Assembly (NCBI GenBank): GCA_963969345.1
Contig: OZ017769.1
Location: forward strand, 7,815,725-7,879,724
From: Turbatrix aceti
Taxonomy: Eukaryota; Nematoda; Chromadorea; Rhabditida; Panagrolaimidae
Direction: 5' to 3'
DNA length: 64,000 bases
Position 1 is the stretch's first letter; each line of letters starts with the position of its first letter. The position numbers were made by a program, and so were the translations under genes. Of the stretch, positions 24,501-39,500 are shown one piece after another. The notes below the pieces were generated by a model. It had not been told where the DNA came from. It saw nothing but the letters and a program-made list of their open reading frames with translations, and searched no databases.

Positions 24501-27500
24501 TGTAGTCCTCGTCGTTTTGGTTTGGCTTCGACTTCGACGGGCGCTGGTGGAATGTTTTCGTCAGCTGCGAACTCGACGGTGTCAAACAAGTTTGCGTTCG
24601 GTGCTTCGACGTCGCGTTCGATTTCGGCCACCTCACCTCCATAGGGTTCTTCGAGGGCGGGGTATGCAGTGCGTTTTGCCTTTGGTTTGCTCAGACACGC
24701 CAGTGGAGCACATTTGAGTCCGCGGCCTTTAGGCTTCTTCAGCTTTCACATGACGGTTCTTCGACTACTATCTTCGGTCCACTAATTCCGATTTCAGCGG
24801 CTGGTTGTTCGATTTCAACCGCGAGAGCAGGTGCATCAATGTCAGGTTGTTCAATTTGCGCACTGACTTCAGGGACACGAATTTCGGCTTCGACTTTGGG
24901 AGTTTCAACCTCCAATGATGGTTTTCGAGCCTTTCCGCCGCACCACAGACATTGGAGACCTTGTCGTTTAGGTTTTGCGTCAACTTCGACGGACACTGGC
25001 GGAATGTTTTCGTCAGCTGCGAACTCGACGGTGTCAAACAAGTTCGCGTTCGGTGCTTCTATTTCGCGTTGGATTTCAGCCACTTTACCTCCATATGGTT
25101 CTTCGAGGGCGGGGTAGGCACTGGATTTTGCCTTAGGTTTCCTCAGACACGCGAGCGGAGCACATTTGAGTCCGCAGCCTTTAGGCTTTTGAACTTTAAC
25201 GCTCGGCTCTTCAACTGCGATCTTAGATGTTTCGACGTCGATTTCAGCTGCTGGTTTTTCAACGTCAACAGCAATAGCAGGCTCTTCGATTTGTGCGCTG
25301 ATTTCAGGTACACGGATTTCGGCATCGGCTTGCGGGATTTCAATATCCAGTGATGGTTTTCGGGCTTTTCCGCCGCACCACAGGCATTGCAGGCCTCGTT
25401 TCTTAGGTGCAACTTTGACTTCAACCGGAGCTGGAACGGTGGATGGTTCCGATTCAAAGGAAATAGTGTCGAAAATGTTTGCAGATGGGGCTTCGAGGCC
25501 GGGTTTGACTTCGTGGAGCTCGCCCGTGTACGGTTGTTCAACAGCAGGGAAGCCACGGTCTTTTTCTGCCTTCGGTCGTCGCAGACAGGCCAGTGGAGCA
25601 CAGAGCAGTTGAGGAAGTCGTGCTTTCGGTTTCTTGACCTCGATTGTAGGAGGTTCAACTTCGACATCTACTGTCGGGTATTGAATTTCGACAGCAGGTG
25701 TTTTCACGTCGACATCGACAGAAGCAGTAGGCAGTTGGATGTCAATTTTAGGCACCTCAGGCTTTTCAAATTCGGGTGTTTGGAATTCGAATTCTGGTGC
25801 ACGGATTTCTGCCTTCGGAAGTTCAACCTCGATCTTAGGTGTCTCGATCTCGAGCTTGGGTGTTTCGATCTCGATCTTTGGCTTTTCAATTGCCAGGTTG
25901 ACTTCGACCGGTTCCACCTGAGGAAGTTCGACGTCGATCTTGGGCGCCTTGAATTCGACATCAGGCAGTTCGACCTTCGGCGTTTCAACTTCGGGTAACG
26001 ATACGTCCACTTGTGGCAGTGAGATGTCTGCCTCTGGCACACGAACTTCAATTTCAGGTTTTTCAATGTCGATATGAGGTTTTTCGAACTCGACTTCTGG
26101 TAGTTTGATGTCAGGTGTTTTGACATCGACTGACGGTACCTGGATATCAAATTCTGGAGCTTCGACCTTGACTTCGGCTTTGGGCAGTTCAACTTCGATG
26201 TGTGGAGTTTCAATTTCGAATCTTGTTAGTTCGACGTCAATTTGCGGCTGTTTGAATTCGAAAGATGGTGTTTCGACTTCAACCTGCGGCTTTGTGATCT
26301 CGATGTCAGGAGATTTGATAGCGACTTCTGGCAGGGTGATTTCAGGTGCTTCGATGTCGATGGATGGTTTTCGAGCTTTTCCGCCGCACCACAAGCACTG
26401 TAGTCCTCGTCGTTTTGGTTTGGCTTCGACTTCGACGGACACTGGAGGGATGTTTTCGTCAGCTGCGAACTCGACGGTGTCATGCAAGTTCGCATTTGGT
26501 GCTTCGGCTTCGAGTTGGATTTCGGCCACTTCACCGCCATATGGTTCTTCGAGTGCTGGATATGCCGTACCTTTTGCCTTTGGTTTTTTAAGGCACGCTA
26601 ACGGAGCGCATTTCAGACCGCGGCCCTTAGGCTTCTTAGCATTCACAGATGGTTCTTCGACTGTGATTTCAGCGGCTGGTTGTTCGACTTCAACCGCGAG
26701 AGCAGGTGCCTCAATGTCAGGTTGCTCAATTTGTGCACTGATTTCAGGTACGCGGATTTCGGCTTCGGCTTGTGGAGCTTCAACATCCAGTGATGGTTTT
26801 CGAGCCTTTCCGCCGCACCACAGGCATTGAAGTCCCCGCTTTTTCGGTTGAAGCTTTGACATCGACTTCGACCGGCTCGAGAACGGCTGATGGTTCTGAT
26901 GCGAACGAGATGGTGTCAAACAGGTTCGCAGATGGAGCTTCGAGACCGGGTTTGACTTCGTGGAGCTCGCCTGTGTATGGTTGTTCAACAGCAGGGAAGC
27001 CACGGTCTTTTTCTGCCTTCGGTCGTCGCAGACAGGCCAGCGGAGCGCACAAAAGCTGTGGTAGTCGTGCTTTTGGTTTTTCAACCTCGACTGATGGTTC
27101 TTCAAAACGAACGGTCGGCAAGGTCACGCGTGCTGATGCAGTTGGCACTTCAACATCAAGTGACGGTGTTTCGACTTGCACTGATGGTTTTTCAACTTCC
27201 GGTGTTTGAATTTCGAGTTCAGGGACATGGATTTCCGCTTTGGGAAGCTCAACCTCAATCTTTGGAGCTTCGACTTCGACTTCCGGAATGTTGATATCAA
27301 CTTGTGGTTTTTCAATTTTGACCGAAGGCGTTTCGATTTCAACTTGCGGACTTGCAATATCAATGGAACGTGATCGGATGTTAACTTCTGGCACGAGCAA
27401 CTTCTGGCACCTCGACATCGATAGATGGTTTTCGAGCTTTTCCGCCGCACCAAAGACATTGCAGTCCTTGACGTTTTGGTTTGGCTTCGACTTCGACGGA

Positions 27501-30500
27501 CACTGGAGGAATGTTTTCGTCAGCAGCGAACTCGATGGTGTCAAACAAGTTCGCATTCGGGGCTTCGGCTTCGAGTTGGATTTCGGCCACTTCACCTCCA
27601 TAGGGTTCCTCGATTGCTGGATAGGCGCCGTCCTTTGCCTTTGGTTTGCTCAGACACGCCAGCGGAGCACATTTGAGTCCGCGGCCTTTTGGCTTCTTCA
27701 CTTTTACAGACGGTTCTTCGACTGTGATTTCAGCAGTTGGTTGTTCGACTTCGACCGCGATAACAGGTGCTTCAACGTCAGGTTGTTCAATTTGCACACT
27801 GACTTCAGGGACACGGACTTCGGCTTCGACTTCGGGAGTTTCAACCTCCAATGATGGTTTTCGAGCCTTTCCGCCGCACCACAGGCATTGCAGGCCACGT
27901 TTCTTCGGTTTTGTTTCAATTTCAGCTTCGACCGGCTCGATAACGGCTGATGGTTCGGATGCAAACGAGATCGTGTCAAACAGGTTTGCAGATGGGGCTT
28001 CGAGACCGGGTTTGACTTCGTGGAGCTCGCCTGTGTAAGGTTGTTCAACAGCAGGGAAGCCACGGTCTTTTTCTGCCTTCGGTCGTCGCAGACAGGCCAG
28101 CGGAGCGCACAAAAGCTGTGGTAGTCGTGCTTTCGGTTTCTTGACCTCGATTGTAGGAGGTTCAACTTCGACATCTACTGTAGGGTACTGAATTTCGACA
28201 GCAGGTGTTTTCACGTCGACATCGACAGAAGCAGTCGGCAGTTGGATGTCGATTTTAGGCACCTCAGGCTTTTCAAATGCGGGTGTTTGGAATTCGAATT
28301 CTGGTGCACGGATTTCTGCCTTCGGAAGTTCAACCTCGATCTTGGGTGTTTCGATCTCGATCTTGGGTGTTTCGATCTCGATCTTTGGCTTTTCAATTGC
28401 CAGGTTGACTTCGACTGGTTCCACCTGAGGAAGTTCGACGTCGATCTTGGGCGCCTTGAATTCGACATCAGGCAGTTCGACCTTCGGTGTTTCAACTTCG
28501 GGTAACGATACGTCCACTTGTGGCAGTGAGATGTCTGCTTCTGGCACTCGAACTTCAATTTCAGGCTTCTCAATGTCGATGTGAAGTTTTTCATATTCGA
28601 CTTCTGGTAGTTTGATGTCAGGTGTTTTGACATCGACTGACGGTACCTGGATGTCAAACTCTGGAGCTTCAACCTTGACGTCGGCCTTTGGCAGTTCAAC
28701 TTCGATGTGTGGAGCTTCGATTTCGACTTTTGGTAGTTCAACGTCAATTTCCGGCTTTTGGAATTCGAAAGATGGTGTTTCAATTTGTACCTGTGGTTTT
28801 GTAATCTCAATGACAGGAGATCGGATGTCAACTTCTGGCACTGTGACTTCTGGTACTTCGACATCGATGGATGGTCTTCGAGCTTTTCCGCCGCACCACA
28901 AGCACTGTAGTCCGCGTCGTTTTGGTTTGGCTTCGACAACCACTGGCGGAATGTTTTCGTCAGCGGCAAACTCAACGGTGTCAAACAAGTTTGCGTTTTG
29001 TGCTTCCGCTTCGAGTTGGATTTCGGCCACTTCACCGCCGTACGGTTCTTCGAGTGCGGGATATGCCGTATCTTTTGCCTTTGGTTTTTTAAGGCACGCT
29101 AACGGAGCGCATTTGAGACCGCGGCCTTTAGGCTTCTTCACTTTCAATGACGGTTCTTCGACTACTATCTCCGGTCCACTAACTCCGATTTCGGCCGCTG
29201 GTTTTTCCACTTCAACGGCAATAGCAGGTGCCTCAATGTCAGGTTGTTCAATTTGTGCACTGACTTCAGGGACACGTACTTCGGCTTCTACTTGTAGAGC
29301 TTCAACTTCCAATGATGGTTTTCGAGCCTTTCCGCCGCACCACAGGCATTGAAGTCCCCGCTTTTTCGGTTGAAGCTTTGACATCGACTTCGACCGGCTC
29401 GAGAACGGCTGATGGTTCTGATGCGAACGAGATGGTGTCAAACAGGTTCGCAGATGGAGCTTCGAGACCGGGTTTGACTTCGTGGAGCTCGCCTGTGTAT
29501 GGTTGTTCAACAGCAGGGAAGCCACGGTCTTTTTCTGCCTTCGGTCGTCGCAGACAGGCCAGCGGAGCGCACAAAAGCTGTGGTAGTCGTGCTTTTGGTT
29601 TTTCAACCTCGACTGATGGTTCTTCAAAACGAACGGTCGGCATGGTCACGCGTGCTGATGCAGTTGGCACTTCAACATCAAGTGACGGTGTTTCGACTTG
29701 CACTGATGGTTTTTCGATTTCCGGTGTTTGAATTTCGAGTTCAGGGACATGGATTTCCGCTTTGGGAAGCTCAACCTCAATCTTTGGAGCTTCGACTTCG
29801 ACTTCCGGAATGTTGATATCAACTTGTGGTTTTTCAATTTTGACCGAAGGCGTTTTGATTTCAACTTGCGGACTTGCAATATCAATGGAACGCGATCGAA
29901 TGTCAACTTCGGGCACAGTAACTTGAGGTACTTCGACGTCGATGGATGGTTTTCGAGCTTTTCCGCCGCACCACAAGCACTGTAGTCCTCGTCGTTTTGG
30001 TTTGGCTTCGACTTCGACGGACACTGGAGGGATGTTTGCATCACCTGCGAACTCGACGGTGTCAAACAAGTTCGCATTTGGTGCTTCGGCTTCGAGTTGG
30101 ATTTCGGCCACTTCACCGCCATATGGTTCTTCGAGTGCGGGGTATGCAGTGTCTTTTGCCTTTGGTTTCCCGAGGCATGCCAACGGAGCGCATTTCAGTC
30201 CGCGGCCCTTAGGCTTCTTCACTTTCACAGATGGTTCTTGGACTGTGATTTCAGCAGTTGGTTGTTCGACTTCGACCGCAATAGAAGGTGCCTCAATGTC
30301 AGGTTGTTCGATTTGTGCGCTGACCTCGGGTACGCGGATTTCGGCTTCGGCTTGTGGAACTTCAACTTCCAGTGATGGTTTTCGAGCCTTTCCGCCACAC
30401 CACAGGCATTGCAGGCCTCGTTTCTTAGGTGCAACTTTGACTTCAACCGGAGCTGGAACGGTGGATGGTTCCGATTCAAAGGAAATAGTGTCGAAAATGT

Positions 30501-33500
30501 TTGCAGATGGGGCTTCGAGGCCGGGTTTGACTTCGTGGAGCTCGCCTGTGTAAGGTTGTTCAACAGCAGGGAAGCCACGGTCTTTTTCTGCCTTCGGTCG
30601 TCGCAGACAGGCCAGTGGAGCACAGAGCAATTTAGGAAGTCGTGCTTTCGGTTTCTTGACCTCGATTGTAGGAGGTTCAACTTCGACATCAACTGTCGGG
30701 TATTGAATTTCGACAGCAGGTGTTTTCACGTCGACATCGACAGAAGCAGTAGGCAGTTGGATGTCAATTTTAGGCACCTCAGGTTTTTCAAATTCGGGTG
30801 TTTGGAATTCGAATTCTGGTGCACGGATTTCGGCCTTGGGAAGTTCAACCTCGATCTTAGGTGTTTCGATCTCGATCTTTGGTTTTTCAATTGCCAGGTT
30901 GACTTCGACCGGTTCCACCTGAGGAAGTTCGACGTCGATCTTGGGCGCCTTGAATTCGACATCAGGCAGTTCGACCTTCGGTGTTTCAACTTCGGGTAAC
31001 GATATGTCCACTTGTGGCAGTGAGATATCTGCCTCCGGCACACGAACTTCAATTTCAGGCTTCTCAATGTCGATGTGAGGTTTTTCGAACTCGACTTCTG
31101 GTAGTTTGATGTCAGGTGTTTTGACATCGACTGACGGTACCTGGATATCAAATTCTGGAGCTTCGACCTTGACTTCGGCTTTGGGCAGTTCAACTTCGAT
31201 GTGTGGAGTTTCAATTTCGACTCTTGGTAGTTCGACGTCAATTTGCGGTTGTTTGAATTCGAAAGATGGTGTTTCGACTTCAACCTGCGGCTTTGTGATC
31301 TCGATGTCAGGAGATTTGATAGCGACTTCTGGCAGGGTGATTTCAGGTGCTTCGATGTCGATAGATGGTTTTCGAGCTTTTCCGCCGCACCACAAGCACT
31401 GTAGTCCTCGTCGTTTTGGTTTGGCTTCGACTTCGACGGACACTGGCGGAATGTTTTCGTCAGCTGCGAACTCGACGGTGTCAAACAAGTTTGCGTTCGG
31501 TGCTTCGACGTCGCGTTCGATTTCGGCCACCTCACCTCCATAGGGTTCTTCGAGGGCGGGGTATGCAGTGCGTTTTGCCTTTGGTTTGCTCAGACACGCC
31601 AGTGGAGCACATTTGAGTCCGCGACCTTTAGGCTTCTTAGCTTTCACAGATGGTTCTTCGACTGTGATTTCAGCGGCTGGTTGTTCGATTTCAACCGCGA
31701 GAGCAGGTGCATCAATGTCAGGTTGTTCAATTTGCGCACTGACTTCAGGGACACGAATTTCGGCTTCGACTTTGGGAGCTTCAACTTCCAGTGATGGTTT
31801 TCGAGCCTTTCCGCCGCACCACAGGCATTGCAGGCCACGTTTCTTCGGTTTTGTTTCAATTTCAGCTTCGACCGGCTCGATAACGGCTGATGGTTCTGAT
31901 GCGAACGAGATGGTGTCAAACAGGTTCGCAGATGGGGCTTCGAGACCGGGTTTGACTTCGTGGAGCTCGCCTGTGTAAGGTTGTTCAACAGCAGGGAAGC
32001 CACGGTCTTTTTCTGCCTTCGGTCGTCGCAGACAGGCCAGTGGAGCGCATAAAAGCTGTGGTAGTCGTGCTTTCGGTTTCTTGACCTCGATTGTAGGAGG
32101 TTCAACTTCGACATCTACTGTCGGGTATTGAATTTCGACTCCGGGTGGTTTCACGTCGACATCGACAGAAGCAGTCGGCAGTTGGATGTCGATTTTTGGC
32201 ACCTCAGGCTTTTCAAATTCGGGTGTTTGGAATTCGAATTCTGGTGCACGGATTTCTGCCTTCTGAAGTTCAACCTCGATCTTAGGTGTCTCGATCTCGA
32301 TCTTGGGTGTTTCGATCTCGATCTTTGGCTTTTCAATTGCCAGGTTGACTTCGACCGGTTCCACCTGAGGAAGTTCGACGTCGATCTTGGGCGCCTTGAA
32401 TTCGACATCAGGCAGTTCGACCTTCGGTGTTTCGGGTAACGATATATCAACCTGTGGCAGTGAGATGTCTGCTTCTGGCACACGAACTTCAATTTCAGGT
32501 TTTCCAATATCAATATGAGGTTTTTCGAACTCAGCTTCAGGTAGTTTGATGTCAGGTGTTTTGACATCAATGGAAGGAGTGCGGATTTCGAACTCTGGAG
32601 TTTCAACCTTGATTTCGGCTTTGGGCAGTTCATCTTCGATTTTGGGAGTTTCAAGTTCTACCGATGGTGTTTCAATTTGTACCTTTGTTTTTGTGATCTC
32701 GATAGCAGGAGATTGGATGTCAACATCGGGAACCGTGACGGCAGGGACTTCGACATCGATGGATGGTTTTCGAGCTTTACCGCCGCACCACAGACATTGC
32801 AGTCCTCTGCTCTTTGGCTTGGTTCGTACAGGTTCAGGTGGGACAGGTTGTTGCGTGTTAAACTCAACAGTTTCAAACAGATCGGCAGCAGGAGCTTCTT
32901 CAGTGCGCTGGATTTCAAATACTTCTCCACCGTATGGAGGTTCGACTTCCGGGTAACCGCTTTCTCGGGGACGTCGGAGACATGCCAAAGGAGCGCATAG
33001 GAGTTGACTGGTTGGCACTCGAGGTCTTGATACGCGTGCTCGAGGAGCTTCCACCGTTGCTGCAACCCTTGGTACGGGTAACTCAGCAGCCACTGCACCG
33101 GACGGCGCTGTTAGGCTGGGGTCATCGTAGGTGCTCTTGTACCGCACCGCAATGTTGGGAGCCTGTATGCGGACCATGATCGTGTTATCATCTTCTTGGT
33201 ACTGCTCAACTTTGTAGTCTGCGTTCGGAATCCTGATTTCAAAGGGCTCCAGTCTAACACGCTCCGGAATGTCGATGGCCGAGTGCGAGTGGACAAAGTA
33301 GTCTTTTCTGGTTTCCACACTCTGGCCAGCGCGAACGACGTCGAATGTCGACGATGGGACCTCGATTTCCACACTCAATGGTCGGTGGCCGCGCACGAGT
33401 GTTTCAGGTCTTGAAAGCGGTATGGAGGCACGTCGTCGTCTCTTTGGCACGCATGACAGACACGACAGATCTCGTCGTCGTCGCTGTTCTTCCACGTTGA

Positions 33501-36500
33501 CGCTTGCGCCGTGATTGTGAAGGGCAGCTGCGTTCGGTGGAATGAATTGCAGCAAGTCAGCGCTGGGAGCTTCGTCGTTGCGACTGACCTCTGTTACCAC
33601 GCCTTGGTATGGGTCTTCGATTTGCGGGTAATCGGCGCTTTTGGCTTTGCCGATGCAATTCAGAGGTGCACAAGAGACACCTTTGCTCTTCGGTTTTTGA
33701 ACTTGCACACTGGGCGTGTCGACAGTCGCGTGGGGGGCTTCAACTTCGATCTTGGCCGTTGGTTCTTCGATTTGAACGTCTGGAAGCTGGCCTTCTGCGC
33801 TCACTTCTGGTGCGCGGATTTCAGCGTGGACTGTTGGCGGTTCAACTGCAATGGACGGCTTGCGAGCCTTGCCCGGGCCACACCACAAACACTTGAGTCC
33901 CTGGCCTTTGGTCTTGGCCTTTACTGGCTCAGCGGGAACCGGGCCTTCTGTGGCAAAATCGATCGTCTCCAAGAGATCTGCACTCGGAGCTTCAGAGCTG
34001 CGGTGGATTTCGCTTACTTCGCCGCCATACGGCTGTTCAACAGCAGGGAAGCCGTGGTCTTTTTCGGCTTTGGGTCGCAACAGGCAGGACAGTGGAGCGC
34101 ACAAAAGCAGCGGGTGCAGTCTTGTGCTCGGATGTTTTACGTCAACAGATGGCTTTCGGACATCAACCGTTAGTGCGGAAACATCGGCGGTCGGAGGCTC
34201 GATATCAATGTCCGGGACTTGCACGCTGGCTGATGGCAAGCTAACGTCAAGAGATGGTTTGCTGAACTCGGGTGTTTCCAAGTCAATTTCAGGTCCCGAG
34301 ACTTTGCCTGTGGGAAGCTGAACTTCGATCTTAGGTGCCTCGACTTCAATCTGAGGCGCTTCCACAGCGACATTGACATCGACCGGTTCGAGTTGAGGAA
34401 GATCGATATCAATTTTCGCCGTTGCAGTTTTGATTTCAGGAAGGTCGACATTGGCATCGAATTCTACGGGACTGACACTGATCTCAGGCACAGAAACATC
34501 CACGTCGATGACTGGCTTTTCGATTTCAACAGTTGGCGAAACAACTTCGATCACTGGAGATTTTATGTCGACGACAGGAGCAGTCGGAAGCTCGACCTCG
34601 ATCTTTGGGGCTTCAGCTTCAAACTTCGGAAGTCCGATGTCAATTTGAGGCTTGTCGATTTCGACTTTGGGAACCGAAGGCGTTTCGATTTCAACTTGCG
34701 GACTTGCGATCTCAATAGAAGGAGATCGGATGTCAACTTCTGGCACAGTAACTTCAGGTACTTCGACGACGATGGATGGTTTTCGAGCTTTTCCGCCGCA
34801 CCAAAGACATTGAAGTCCACGTCGTTTGGGTTTGGTTTCGACTTCGACGGACACTGGCGGAATGTTTTCGTCAGCTGCGAACTCGACGGTGTCATGCAAG
34901 TTCGCATTCGGTGCCTCAACGTCAAGTTGGATTTCGGGAACTTCGCCTCCATAGGGTTCTTCGAGTGCTGGATATGCCGTACCTTTTGCCTTTGGTTTTT
35001 TAAGGCACGCTAACGGAGCGCATTTCAGACCGCGGCCCTTAGGCTTCTTAGCATTCACAGATGGTTCTTCGACTGTGATTTCAGCGGCTGGTTGTTCGAC
35101 TTCAACCGCGAGAGCAGGTGCCTCAATGTCAGGTTGTTCAATTTGTGCACTGACTTCAGGGATACGGACTTCGGCTTCTACTTGTGGAGCTTCAACTTCC
35201 AATGATGGTTTGCGAGCCTTTCCGCCGCACCACAGGCATTGCAGGCCACGTTTCTTCGGTTTTGTTTCAATTTCAGCTTCGACCGACTCGATAACGGCTG
35301 ATGGTTCGGATGCGAACGAGATGGTGTCAAACAGGTTCGCAGATGGAGCTTCGAGACCGGGTTTGACTTCGTGGAGCTCGCCTGTGTATGGTTGTTCAAC
35401 AGCAGGGAAGCCACGGTCTTTTTCTGCCTTCGGTCGTCGCAGACAGGCCAGCGGAGCGCACAAAAGCTGTGGTAGTCGTGCTTTTGGTTTTTCAACCTCG
35501 ACTGATGGTTCTTCAAAACGAACTGTTGGCAAGGTCACGCGTGCTGATGCAGTTGGCACTTCAACATCAAGTGACGGTGTTTCGACTTCAACTGATGGTT
35601 TTTCGATTTCCGGTGTTTGAATTTCGAGTTCAGGGACATGGATTTCCGCTTTGGGAAGCTCAACCTCAATCTTTGGAGCTTCGACTTCCACTTCCGGGAT
35701 GTTGATATCAACTTGTGGTTTTTCAATTTCAACCGAAGGCACTTCGATTTCAGCATGCGGTTGTGTGACCTCAACTGCAGGTGATCGGATGTCAACTTCT
35801 GGCACTGTGACTTCTGGTACTTCGACATCGATAGATGGTTTTCGAGCTTTTCCGCCGCACCACAAGCACTGTAGTCCTCGTCGTTTTGGTTTGGCTTCGA
35901 CTTCGACGGACACTGGAGGGATGTTTTCATCAACTGCGAACTCGACGGTGTCAAACAAGTTCGCATTTGGTGCTTCGGCTTCGAGTTGGATTTCGGCCAC
36001 TTCACCGCCATATGGTTCTTCGAGTGCGGGGTATGCAGTGTCTTTTGCCTTTGGTTTCCCGAGGCATGCCAACGGAGCGCATTTCAGTCCGCGGCCCTTA
36101 GGCTTCTTCACTTTCACAGATGGTTCTTGGACTGTGATTTCAGCAGTTGGTTGTTCGACTTCGACCGCAATAGAAGGTGCCTCAATATCAGGTTGTTCGA
36201 TTTGTGCGCTGACCTCGGGTACGCGGATTTCGGCTTCGGCTTGTGGAACTTCAACTTCCAGTGATGGTTTTCGAGCCTTTCCGCCGCACCACAGGCATTG
36301 AAGTCCCCGCTTTTTCGGTTGAGCTTTGACATCGACTTCGACTGGCTCGAGAACGGCTGATGGTTCTGATGCGAACGAGATGGTGTCAAACAGGTTCGCA
36401 GATGGGGCTTCGAGACCGGGTTTGACTTCGTGGAGCTCGCCTGTGTAAGGTTGTTCAACAGCAGGGAAGCCACGGTCTTTTTCTGCCTTCGGTCGTCGCA

Positions 36501-39500
36501 GACAGGCCAGTGGAGCACAGAGCAGTTGAGGAAGTCGTGCCTTCGGTTTCTTGACCTCGATTGTAGGAGGTTCAACTTCGACATCTACTGTCGGGTATTG
36601 AATTTCGACTCCGGGTGGTTTCACGTCGACATCAACAGAAGCAGTCGGCAGTTGGATGTCGATTTTAGGCACCTCAGGCTTTTCAAATTCGGGTGTTTGG
36701 AATTCGAATTCTGGTGCACGGATTTCTGCCTTCGGAAGTTCAACCTCGATCTTGGGCGTTTCGATCTCGATCTTGGGTGCTTCGATCTCGATCTTTGGCT
36801 TTTCAATTGCCAGGTTGACTTCGACGGGTTCCACCTGAGGAAGTTCGACGTCGATCTTGGGCGCCTTGAATTCGATATCAGGCAGTACGACCTTCGGCGT
36901 TTCAACTTCGGGTAACGATACGTCCACTTGTGGCAGTGAGATGTCTGCCTCTGGCACACGAACTTCAATTTCAGGTTTTTCAATGTCGATATGAGGTTTT
37001 TCGAACTCGACTTCTGGTAGTTTGATTTCAGGTGTTTTGACATCGACTGACGGTACATGGATATCAAACTCTGGAGCTCCAACCTTGACTTCGGCTTTGG
37101 GCAGTTCAACTTCGATGTGTGGAGTTTCAATTTCGACTCTTGGTAGTTCGACGTCAATTTGCGGTTGTTTGAATTCGAAAGATGGTGTTTCGACTTCAAC
37201 CTGCGGCTTTGTGATCTCGATGTCAGGAGATTTGATAGCGACTTCTGGCAGGGTGATTTCAGGTGCTTCGACATCGATAGATGGTTTTCGAGCTTTTCCG
37301 CCGCACCACAAGCACTGTAGTCCTCGTCGTTTTGGTTTGGCTTCGACTTCGACGGACACTGGAGGGATGTTTTCATCAACTGCGAACTCGACGGTGTCAA
37401 ACAAGTTTGCGTTCGGTGCTTCGGCTTCGAGTTGGATTTCGGCCACTTCACCTCTATAGGGTTCTTCGAGGGCGGGGTATGCAGTTTCTTTTGCCTTTGG
37501 TTTCCCGAGGCATGCCAACGGAGCACACTTCAGTCCGCGGCCTTTAGGCTTCTTTACTTTAACTGACGGTTCTTCGACTGTGATTTCAGCAGTTGGTTGT
37601 TCGACTTCGACCGCAATAGAAGGTGCCTCAATATCAGGTTGTTCGATTTGTGCGCTGACCTCGGGTACGCGGATTTCGGCTTCGGCTTGTGGAACTTCAA
37701 CTTCCAGTGATGGTTTTCGAGCCTTTCCGCCGCACCACAGGCATTGAAGTCCCCGCTTTTTCGGTTGAACTTTGACATCGACTTCGACCGGCTCGAGAAC
37801 GGCTGATGGTTCTGATGCGAACGAGATGGTGTCAAACAGGTTCGCAGATGGAGCTTCGAGACCGGGTTTGACTTCGTGGAGCTCGCCTGTGTATGGTTGT
37901 TCAACAGCAGGGAAGCCACGGTCTTTTTCTGCCTTCGGTCGTCGCAGACAGGCCAGCGGAGCGCACAAAAGCTGTGGTAGTCGTGCTTTTGGTTTTTCAA
38001 CCTCGACTGATGGTTCTTCAAAACGAACTGTTGGCAAGGTCACGCGTGCTGATGCAGTTGGCACTTCAACATCAAGTGACGGTGTTTCGACTTCAACTGA
38101 TGGTTTTTCGATTTCCGGTGTTTGAATTTCGAGTTCAGGGACATGGATTTCCGCTTTGGGAAGCTCAACCTCAATCTTTGGAGCTTCGACTTCCACTTCC
38201 GGGATGTTGATATCAACTTGTGGTTTTTCAATTTCAACCGAAGGCACTTCGATTTCAGCATGCGGTTGTGTGACCTCAACTGCAGGTGATCGGATGTCAA
38301 CTTCGGGCACAGTAACTTGAGGTACTTCGACGTCGATGGATGGTTTTCGAGCTTTTCCGCCGCACCAAAGACATTGCAGTCCTTGACGTTTTGGTTTGGC
38401 TTCGACTTCGACGGACGCTGGTGGAATGTTTGCGTCAGCTGCGAACTCGACGGTGTCAAACAAGTTCGCATTCGGTGCTTCGGCGTCTAGTTGGATTTCG
38501 GCCACTTCACCTCCATAGGGTTCCTCGATTGCTGGATAGGCGCCGTCCTTTGCCTTTGGTTTGCTCAGGCACGACAGCGGAGCACATTTGAGTCCGCGGC
38601 CTTTAGGCTTTTTCACTTCAACGCTCGGTTTGTCAACTGTTATCTTGGGTGCTTCGACATCGATTTGGGTTGTCGGTTTTTCAACTTCAACGGCAATAAT
38701 GGGCTCTTCTACACTGGTTTCTGGTAGGCGAACTTCGGCCTGTGCTTCAGGTGTTTCAATTTCAATGGACGGCCGGCGAGCTTTGTCTGGTCCACACCAC
38801 AAGCATTTCAGTCCCGTACTCTTTGGCTCAACTTCGGCAGATACTGCGGGTGCAGCAGGTGCAAACTCGATGGTCTCGTGCAAGTCTGCGCTTGGTGCTT
38901 CGATGTCACGTTGAACTTCGATGACATTACCCGTGTACGGTTGTTCAACTTCCGGATAGCCATGTTCTTTCGCTGGCTTTTGTTTGCGAAGACAAGCGAA
39001 CGGCGCGCAGAGCAAGCTTGGACGCTTGCTTGGTTTTGTGATTTCGACTGACGGCCCTTCGACATCGATGGAGGGATGTCGGATATCAATAGTCGGGTGT
39101 TCGATCTCGACTGATGGATACTGGACTTCAAGTTCGGGTGTGCGAATCTTTGCAGATGCTGTGGGAAGCTCGACTTCAACCTTTTTGGTGGTAATGGTTG
39201 TTGTCGGCCTTTTGAACTTTGGCGTTTGGATATCAAGTTCTGGCACCTTGGCTTCGGCCTTGGGAAGGTCGATTTCGGTGTGTGGTATTTCAAAATCAAT
39301 GGAACGTTTTTCGATGGCAAGATTTACTTCAACTGGTTCAACCTGTGGCAGTGATATGTTGAGTTCGGGGGCCTTGATATCAAGGTCAAAATCTTTTCCT
39401 TCAGGACCTTTGATGTCAAGGTCTGGCAGTTTTACATCGGTTTCAGGCACTTTGACGTGGATTTCAGCTGTTTCGTATTCCACTTCGACCTTTGTCTTTT

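Noticed and set aside
24490..29380. Programmed frameshifting as explanation for the frame breaks
   Set aside because: No slippery heptamers at the sites, and the extra bases match positions where repeat copies differ; consensus error is simpler.
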